NCBI GenBank assembly: GCA_018241325.1
Contig: JAFEEB010000020.1
Coordinates: 31,300 to 93,399, forward strand
Direction of reading: 5' to 3'
Length of the DNA stretch: 62,100 bases
Origin: Pseudomonadota bacterium
Lineage (GTDB): Bacteria > Pseudomonadota > Gammaproteobacteria > Burkholderiales > Burkholderiaceae_C
Positions within the stretch are counted from its first letter, which is position 1. Every line of letters starts with the position of its first letter. The notes under the pieces are model-generated. The model was not told where the DNA came from. It did no database searches and saw only the letters and a program-made list of their open reading frames with translations. Shown one piece after another: positions 56,614-62,100 of the stretch. The position numbers were made by a program, and so were the translations under genes.

Positions 56614-57873
56614 ATGCATCTGAACGAACTCAAAGCGCTGCACGTGTCCGAACTGCTCAAGCAGGCCGAGACGCTGGAAATCGACAACGCCAGCCGCATG
56701 CGCAAGCAGGAGCTGATGTTCGCCCTGATCAAGAAGCGCGCCAAGGCCGGCGAGCAGGTGTTTGCCGACGGCGTGCTCGAGATCCTGCCCGACGGCTTCG
56801 GCTTTTTGCGCAACCCCGACACCAGCTACACCGCCAGCACCGACGACATCTACATCAGCCCCAGCCAGGTGCGCCGTTTCAACCTGCACACCGGCGACAT
56901 GATCGAGGGCGAGGTGCGCATCCCCAAGGACGGCGAGCGCTACTTTGCGCTGACCAAGCTGGACATGGTCAACGGCGCGGCGGCCGAGTTGAACAAGCAC
57001 AAGGTGATGTTCGAGAACCTCACGCCTTTGTTCCCGCGCGAGCAGATGCGTCTGGAGCGCGAGGCCTTCAAGGGCGAGGAAAACATCACCGGCCGCATCA
57101 TCGACGTCATCGCCCCCATCGGCAAGGGCCAGCGCGCGCTGATCGTGGCGCCGCCCAAGAGCGGCAAGACCGTGATGATGCAGACCATCGCCCACGCCAT
57201 CGTGGCCAACTACCCGGACAGCCACATGATGGTGCTGCTGATCGACGAGCGGCCCGAGGAAGTGACCGACATGCAGCGCTCGGTCAAGGCCGAGGTGATC
57301 GCCTCCACCTTCGACGAGCCCGCCGCGCGCCACGTGCATGTGGCCGAGATGGTGATCGAGCGCGCCAAGCGCCTGGTCGAGCTGAAAAAAGACGTGGTGA
57401 TCCTGCTCGACTCGATCACCCGCCTCGCCCGCGCCTACAACAACGTCATGCCGAGCAGCGGCAAGGTGCTGACCGGCGGCGTCGACTCCAACGCGATGCA
57501 CCGCCCGAAGCGCTTCTTCGGCGCGGCCCGCAACGTCGAGGAAGGCGGCAGCCTGACCATCATTGCGACGGCGCTGGTCGATACCGGCAGCGCGATGGAC
57601 AAGGTGATCTACGAGGAGTTCAAGGGCACCGGCAACAGCGAAGTGCACCTGGATCGCCGCATCACTGAGAAGCGCGTCTATCCGGCGATCGGCGTGAACC
57701 TCTCCGGTACCCGCCGCGAGGATTTGTTGATCGAACCCGACCTGCTGCAGAAAATTTGGATCCTGCGCAAGCTGCTGCACCCGATGGACGAAATCGCAGC
57801 GATGGAGTTCCTGCTCGACAAGATGAAGAACACCAAGTCCAACGACGAGTTCTTTGGGTCGATGAAACGCTGA
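56614..57873 (+). CDS. rho: Transcription termination factor Rho (probable chimera)
   Basis: 419 aa hexameric RNA helicase, start [15 protein letters not shown]. Cold-shock-like RNA-binding residues are in [11 protein letters not shown], Walker A is PPKSGKTV (180-187) and Walker B is [15 protein letters not shown]. The first about 270 codons look Comamonadaceae-like (proline mostly CCC, alanine GCC). From about 57,430 proline becomes mostly CCG, and the C-terminus [20 protein letters not shown] followed by MKR replaces the MRRGG ending I expect in Burkholderiales, matching gammaproteobacterial Rho. The reading frame is intact, so a join inside a conserved stretch is likely. Confidence 0.9.
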   Translation: MHLNELKALHVSELLKQAETLEIDNASRMRKQELMFALIKKRAKAGEQVFADGVLEILPDGFGFLRNPDTSYTASTDDIYISPSQVRRFNLHTGDMIEGEVRIPKDGERYFALTKLDMVNGAAAELNKHKVMFENLTPLFPREQMRLEREAFKGEENITGRIIDVIAPIGKGQRALIVAPPKSGKTVMMQTIAHAIVANYPDSHMMVLLIDERPEEVTDMQRSVKAEVIASTFDEPAARHVHVAEMVIERAKRLVELKKDVVILLDSITRLARAYNNVMPSSGKVLTGGVDSNAMHRPKRFFGAARNVEEGGSLTIIATALVDTGSAMDKVIYEEFKGTGNSEVHLDRRITEKRVYPAIGVNLSGTRREDLLIEPDLLQKIWILRKLLHPMDEIAAMEFLLDKMKNTKSNDEFFGSMKR

Positions 57874-57895
57874 TTGCCGCGTTTGCCCATTGTTT

Positions 57896-57925
57896 GGCGT
57901 GCATGTTTTTTCTGACATGCACGCC
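57896..57925. terminator. Perfect 11-bp hairpin after rho
   Basis: GGCGTGCATGT and ACATGCACGCC flank an 8-base TTTTTCTG loop. The tail AACAACC lacks a T-run, so it may be a 3'-end processing or pausing hairpin rather than a strict intrinsic terminator. Confidence 0.5.
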
Positions 57926-57981
57926 AACAACCTGAACGGGGCGTTCCAATCTGGCTTGCCTCGCGTGCTACCCTCGCGCCG

Positions 57982-59091
57982 ATGAGCCGAAACCTCCTAC
58001 CCTCACTCGCGGCGTTGTTGCTTGCTGCTTGCGCCGCCACACCGCCCAAGCCCGCGCCGGTTGCGCCGGTGCCAGCACCGCCGACTGTTGCCACAATCCC
58101 TGCAGGTACGCCAACGGCGATGCCAACCCGCGATACCCGTGCCGCGCGTGCCGAGTTTGTGCGAAGCACCGCGCAGCGCTTCAATATCCCGGCTGCCGAC
58201 ATCGAAGCGGTGTTGGCCCGCGCGCAAATTCGCGAACCCATCATCAAGGCGATGGCGCGCCCGGCGGAAGCCAAGCCGTGGCGTGATTACCGGCCCATCT
58301 TCATCCAGCCGTCGCGAATCGAGGCGGGGCGTGCGTTTCTCGAAAAAAATCGTGTCGCCTTGCAGCGCGCCGAAGATCAATACGGCGTGCCGAAGGAAAT
58401 CATCACCGCAATCTTGGGTGTAGAAACCAGCTACGGCGGCAACAAGGGCAGCTACCCGGTCATCGATGCACTCTACACACTGGCGTTTGCGTATCCGCGC
58501 AGCGGCAATCCTGAAAAGGTGGCATACGAGGACAAGCGGGAAGCATTCTTCCGCGATGAGCTGGCGCAATTATTCGCGCTGGGCAAGGAAGAAGGGTTTG
58601 ACATCACCCAACTCAAAGGCAGTTATGCCGGCGCGATGGGCTGGGGCCAATTTATGCCGTCCAGCTACCGCCAATACGCGGTGGATGGTGATGGCGATGG
58701 CAAGCGCGACTTGTTCAACGATTTGGACGATGTGTTTGCATCGGTGGCCAATTATTTTGCCAAGAAAGGCAAGTGGCAGCGTGACGGCAAGGTGATGGTG
58801 CCGGCGATGCGCACGGCAATGGCCAGTGATTTCATCAACCCCGGCAATGCGGTGACGCTAGATCAAACCGTGCCGGGCTTGGCGGGGTTGGGCTATACCA
58901 CCACCGCAGGGTTGACAGCGGCAGATACGGCGCAGCCGGTCAGCCTGATCACGTTAGACGGTGCGACCGGGCCGGAGTATTGGGTGGTGTTCAATAACTT
59001 CAAGGCGATCACCACCTACAACATCTCGCGGCTGTACGCGACGGCGGTCTTCCAGTTGTCCGAGGCCATTGCCGGACGTGCCGTCCCATGA
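57982..59091 (+). CDS. mltB: Membrane-bound lytic murein transglycosylase B
   Basis: 369 aa lipoprotein. Signal with lipobox LLLAAC (Cys17), proline-rich linker, then the SLT-like domain with catalytic Glu in ILGVETSYGGNKGSY and substrate motif GAMGWGQFMPSSYRQYAVDGDG. It cleaves peptidoglycan at the outer membrane. Codon use (TTG, GTG, GAT, lower GC) differs from the first 57 kb. Its stop overlaps the rlpA start (ATGA). The mltB-rlpA-dacC-ybeD-lipB order is the one I associate with Xanthomonadaceae. Confidence 0.94.
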   Translation: MSRNLLPSLAALLLAACAATPPKPAPVAPVPAPPTVATIPAGTPTAMPTRDTRAARAEFVRSTAQRFNIPAADIEAVLARAQIREPIIKAMARPAEAKPWRDYRPIFIQPSRIEAGRAFLEKNRVALQRAEDQYGVPKEIITAILGVETSYGGNKGSYPVIDALYTLAFAYPRSGNPEKVAYEDKREAFFRDELAQLFALGKEEGFDITQLKGSYAGAMGWGQFMPSSYRQYAVDGDGDGKRDLFNDLDDVFASVANYFAKKGKWQRDGKVMVPAMRTAMASDFINPGNAVTLDQTVPGLAGLGYTTTAGLTAADTAQPVSLITLDGATGPEYWVVFNNFKAITTYNISRLYATAVFQLSEAIAGRAVP

Positions 59092-60287
59092 GCCTGCGTG
59101 CGCTTTTGTTAGTTGCAATATCTTTGGGGTTGGCGGCCTGCGCCAGCACCGGGCCGGCCACGAAGGCTGCGCCAATCAGTCATGTGCCAGTGCCCAAGGC
59201 TGCCGGCATCCACAAGCCGCGGGTGTCGCCGTATGCGCCTGCGCAAGAGGACCTCTCCAAGCGCGGGGATTATGTGGCCGGTGGCTTGTTCCGGCCGGGG
59301 GTGTCGGACAGCGTTCCGGACGAGATTCCGGATGTGGATGCCATCCCCGAGCCCGAAGTCCGCGATGAGCCGCGTGCGCGCACCGGCAATCGCGACTATG
59401 CCGTGCTGGGCAAGCAATACCGTGTGCTGGATAGCCATAGTGGCTATGTCGAAGAAGGCACCGCCTCGTACTACGGCAACAAGTTCCATGGCCGTCGCAC
59501 GTCCAGCCAAGAGGTGTACGACATGTACGCCTTCACCGCGGCACACAAGACCTTGCCGCTGCCCAGTTTTGCACGGGTGACCAATCTGGAAAACGGCAAT
59601 TCGGTGGTGGTGCGCATCAACGATCGCGGGCCCTTTCATCCCGGGCGCTTGATCGACCTCAGTTATGCGGCGGCGGTGAAACTGGGGTATCGCAATAAAG
59701 GCAGTGCGCGGGTGCGGGTGGAGGCATTGCAGCCGGATACGGAAGCCGTCGCCGCCATTGACGCCGCGACCACCGCCGGCAAGAAGGTGGACACGCTGCC
59801 AACACCAAACCCGCCAGTGGCGAATGCACAGAGGATTGCCACAACGACGCCCGCGACTGCCGACAATCGCTTCGACATGCACCAAAGCGGCCGCGCCATG
59901 CGTGCCGATGAATTTGATGCGTGGATGCAGTCGCGGCAGATCCGGGTAGCGACTGGAAAACCGAAGTTGCTGGCTGCGCCCGTGCCTGCGCCCGTGCCCG
60001 TGCCCGCCGCTGCCGGCAGCGTGGGTTTGCCGGTGGTCGCAGCCACGCCCGTGGCAGGCGAGGTTACCCTGCAAGTGGCCAGCTTCGGCAATCAGCAAAA
60101 TGCGCAGCACGCGCTGGGGTTGCTGCAAGGCGCGGCGATTACGCAGGCACAGTTGCAAGACGCCGACGTGGGCGGCAAAAAAATCTGGCGGCTGCGTATT
60201 GGCCCGGTCAGTGAGGCCGCCACTGCGGAACTTGCGGCGCGCATCGTGGGTCTGGGTTTTGCGCAGCCGCAACGGGTCAAGTACTAA
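59088..60287 (+). CDS. rlpA: Septal ring lytic transglycosylase RlpA
   Basis: 399 aa lipoprotein (lipobox GLAAC, Cys18). The double-psi beta-barrel domain has EEGTASYYGNKFHGRRTSS, RVTNLENGNSVVVRINDRGP and DLSYAAAVKLG. The C-terminal SPOR domain (TLQVASFGNQQNAQ, WRLRIGPV) targets septal naked glycans. A long AP-rich linker lies between them. It overlaps mltB by four bases. Confidence 0.94.
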   Translation: MSLRALLLVAISLGLAACASTGPATKAAPISHVPVPKAAGIHKPRVSPYAPAQEDLSKRGDYVAGGLFRPGVSDSVPDEIPDVDAIPEPEVRDEPRARTGNRDYAVLGKQYRVLDSHSGYVEEGTASYYGNKFHGRRTSSQEVYDMYAFTAAHKTLPLPSFARVTNLENGNSVVVRINDRGPFHPGRLIDLSYAAAVKLGYRNKGSARVRVEALQPDTEAVAAIDAATTAGKKVDTLPTPNPPVANAQRIATTTPATADNRFDMHQSGRAMRADEFDAWMQSRQIRVATGKPKLLAAPVPAPVPVPAAAGSVGLPVVAATPVAGEVTLQVASFGNQQNAQHALGLLQGAAITQAQLQDADVGGKKIWRLRIGPVSEAATAELAARIVGLGFAQPQRVKY

Positions 60288-60366
60288 TTGCGGCGTAAAA
60301 TGCGCCATTGATTCTTACCTTTCGTGCTTTTTGCCGCGCTTGCGCGGTCACCCGGAGCTCTCGTTG

Positions 60367-61611
60367 ATGCACCCACGTTCGCTGCTATTTGTCGCCCTGG
60401 CTACGGCTGGTTTTACTTTGGGTTGTGGTTTGGCCGTTGCGCAAACACCGGTGCCCACACCCACGGTGGCCAAGCCCGTCGCCAAGCCTGCCGCCAAGCC
60501 TGCTGCATTGAGTGACGCCCTGCCCATCCCGGATGCGCCGGCCCCCAAGGTCAGCAAGGCATGGGTGGTGATGGATGCGGCCACCGGCCAAGTGTTGGCC
60601 GGTGAAAATGTGGACGCACAGGTTGAGCCGGCCAGTATCACCAAGGTGATGACCAGCTATGTCATCGCGGCGGAAATGGCGTCGGGCAAGATCAAGCCCA
60701 CCGATCCGGTGATGATGAGCGAGCACGCTTGGCGCGAAGGTGGCGCTGCCACTGACGGCAGTTACAGCGGGTTTGAAGTCAACAAGACTGCGCCGCTGGT
60801 GGAAATGGAAAAAGGCATGGTGGTGCAGTCTGGTAACGATGCCGCGATTGCGCTGGCCGAACACGTGGCTGGCAGCTCGGAGGCGTTCGCCCAATTGATG
60901 AATGCCTATGCCAAGAAAATTGGCATGCAGCATTCCCACTTCGTCAATCCCACCGGTTTGTCGGCCGACGGTCACATCACCACTGCGCATGATTTGGCCC
61001 TGTTGGGACGCGCGCTGATTCGCGACTATCCAGCCACCTACGCCTACAACAAAATCAAGGAATTCACCGTCGGCCCGATTACCCAACCCAACCGCAACTT
61101 GCTGCTGTGGCGTGACGCCTCGGTGGATGGCATCAAGACCGGCCACACCTCCAGTGCTGGGTATTGTTTGATGGCTTCGGCCATGCGTGGTGATCAACGC
61201 CTGATCAGTGTGGTGATGGGCGATAGCAGTGAAAACCAGCGCGCAGTGGACGCTCAAGCGCTGCTCAATTGGGGTTTCCGTTTCTACGAAACCCATAAGC
61301 TTTACGACGCCGACAAGCCAGTGCAAACCTTGAAGCTGTGGAAAGGTGCGACCGATGCGGTCAAGGTGGGCGTGATTGCGCCGTTGTTGGTGTCCACCCC
61401 GCGCGGCAAGTACGAGCAGCTGAAAGCCAGCATGGATCTGCCCAAGTCACTGGAAGCCCCGATCAGCAAGGGCCAGCGGATTGGTACGGTCAAGGTGATG
61501 TTTGACGGCAAACTCATTGCACAGGCCCCGCTGGTGGCGCTGGAGGCAGTGGAAGAGGGCGGCTTTTTCAAGCGGCTGTGGCATGACCTGCTGATGTGGT
61601 GGCAAGGATGA
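60367..61611 (+). CDS. dacC: D-alanyl-D-alanine carboxypeptidase (PBP5/6 type)
   Basis: 414 aa. Signal peptide ends near AVAQ (26), with an AK-rich linker. Penicillin-binding motifs are SITK (90-93), SGN (155-157) and KTG (257-259), all intact. The C-terminal membrane-associating helix has [15 protein letters not shown]. It trims the terminal D-Ala of peptidoglycan stems. Its stop overlaps the ybeD start (ATGA), so the cell-wall and lipoate genes are coupled. Confidence 0.93.
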   Translation: MHPRSLLFVALATAGFTLGCGLAVAQTPVPTPTVAKPVAKPAAKPAALSDALPIPDAPAPKVSKAWVVMDAATGQVLAGENVDAQVEPASITKVMTSYVIAAEMASGKIKPTDPVMMSEHAWREGGAATDGSYSGFEVNKTAPLVEMEKGMVVQSGNDAAIALAEHVAGSSEAFAQLMNAYAKKIGMQHSHFVNPTGLSADGHITTAHDLALLGRALIRDYPATYAYNKIKEFTVGPITQPNRNLLLWRDASVDGIKTGHTSSAGYCLMASAMRGDQRLISVVMGDSSENQRAVDAQALLNWGFRFYETHKLYDADKPVQTLKLWKGATDAVKVGVIAPLLVSTPRGKYEQLKASMDLPKSLEAPISKGQRIGTVKVMFDGKLIAQAPLVALEAVEEGGFFKRLWHDLLMWWQG

Positions 61612-61886
61612 GTGTGCACTCCGACAACCCCGAGCACGGGTTCCAGTTTCCTGGCACGTTCGAGCTATCGGCAATGGGCTCTGCGGACAAACATCTGGAA
61701 AGTGACCTGCCGCAGCATTTGTTGGCGGCAGGCATCGATGTGCTGCACGAAGACGTGCGCTGGCGCCATTCCAGCAATGGCAAATATGTGTCGGTGCGGA
61801 TTGCCTTCCGCGCCAACTCGCGTGAGGACTACGACCGCGCCCACGCCGCGCTGCGCGACCATCCGGAAGTGAAGTGGACGCTGTAG
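61608..61886 (+). CDS. ybeD: YbeD/DUF493 family protein
   Basis: 92 aa alpha-beta protein of the DUF493 family ([30 protein letters not shown]). It is conserved between dacC and lipB in gammaproteobacteria; allosteric-type fold, function uncertain, probably linked to lipoate metabolism. It overlaps dacC by four bases and the lipB start by 13. Confidence 0.9.
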   Translation: MSVHSDNPEHGFQFPGTFELSAMGSADKHLESDLPQHLLAAGIDVLHEDVRWRHSSNGKYVSVRIAFRANSREDYDRAHAALRDHPEVKWTL

Positions 61887-62100
61887 TTCGTGACCTTGCC
61901 CGGCACGCGTATGCGCCGGTATGGCAGGCGATGCAAGCATTCACCGATGCCCGCAACGAGGCCACACCCGATGAGTTGTGGCTGGTCGAGCACGACCCGA
62001 TTTTTACCCTTGGCCAAGCCGGCAAGCCCGAACATGTGCTGATGCCGGGCGACATCCCGGTGCTGCATGTGGATCGCGGCGGGCAGGTGACCTATCACGG
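61874..62100 (+). CDS. lipB: Octanoyltransferase LipB (3' end outside window)
   Basis: The first 75 codons are present. GTG start at 61,874 giving [20 protein letters not shown], overlapping ybeD. Family motifs [15 protein letters not shown] and [11 protein letters not shown] are present. The enzyme transfers octanoyl from acyl carrier protein to lipoyl domains. lipA probably follows outside the window. Confidence 0.9.
   Translation, partial: MDAVVRDLARHAYAPVWQAMQAFTDARNEATPDELWLVEHDPIFTLGQAGKPEHVLMPGDIPVLHVDRGGQVTYH

Noticed and set aside
53227-57930. Huge overlapping frames (1046 plus, 1509 minus) covering addB to rho
   Set aside because: They fuse real genes with antisense sequence. Only addB, trxA and rho have family motifs and proper starts.

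Overview
The window is high-GC, gene-dense chromosomal DNA. Bases 1 to about 57,450 look like a Comamonadaceae (Burkholderiales) genome. The evidence is gene order (dnaX-ybaB beside the SRP RNA, purF-metZ, folC-dedD-cvpA-purF, ccoNOQP-GH), protein sequence style, and two dispersed repeat families that I associate with that family: short GCTAT/ATAGC AT-rich micro-repeats and longer GC-rich intergenic repeats. From inside rho (about 57,430-57,640) onward, base composition, codon choice and gene order change to something Xanthomonadaceae-like (mltB-rlpA-dacC-ybeD-lipB). The window is therefore probably a chimeric contig joined through the conserved rho gene, or less likely a real block transfer.

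Layout. 1-2,710: nucleoid protein YbaB (partial), DNA polymerase III tau/gamma (dnaX, with an A9 slippery run at the domain III/IV border), a small unknown gene and the 4.5S SRP RNA. 2,748-10,544: complete cbb3 cytochrome oxidase locus ccoN-O-Q-P-G, fixH and a small membrane gene, preceded by ccoI-ccoS, with Anr/FNR-like boxes before ccoN and between ccoI and a universal stress gene. 11,255-15,768: a LapA-like membrane protein and a malonate-to-acetyl-CoA operon (matB, a crotonase, malonyl-CoA decarboxylase). 15,931-20,273: lgt, a LysR regulator divergent from ilvD, and small genes. 20,305-28,825: ribD, three tRNA genes (Asp, Glu, Ala), gltX, metZ, purF, cvpA, a SPOR-domain protein and folC. 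28,878-30,708: an ArsC-like reductase and cardiolipin synthase. 30,961-37,340: a probable catabolic cluster (alcohol dehydrogenase, class II aldolase, F420-type reductase, FAD monooxygenase, LysR, periplasmic binding protein) with a shared palindromic operator. 37,489-43,614: succinate-semialdehyde dehydrogenase, an amino-acid ABC system with a nonsense-broken binding protein and no adjacent ATPase, an HI0933-type flavoprotein and an orphan binding protein.

44,060-46,646: a secreted repeat protein with an ECF sigma/anti-sigma pair, then decayed toxin-antitoxin genes. 46,764-49,789: a low-GC gene for a metallophosphoesterase fused to a STAND-type P-loop ATPase, split by one frameshift. I consider it the best candidate for an undescribed anti-phage system. 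It sits directly downstream of addB-addA (49,911-55,929), the RecBCD-like recombination nuclease. 56,035-57,873: trxA and rho, followed by the foreign cell-wall/lipoate block to the end.
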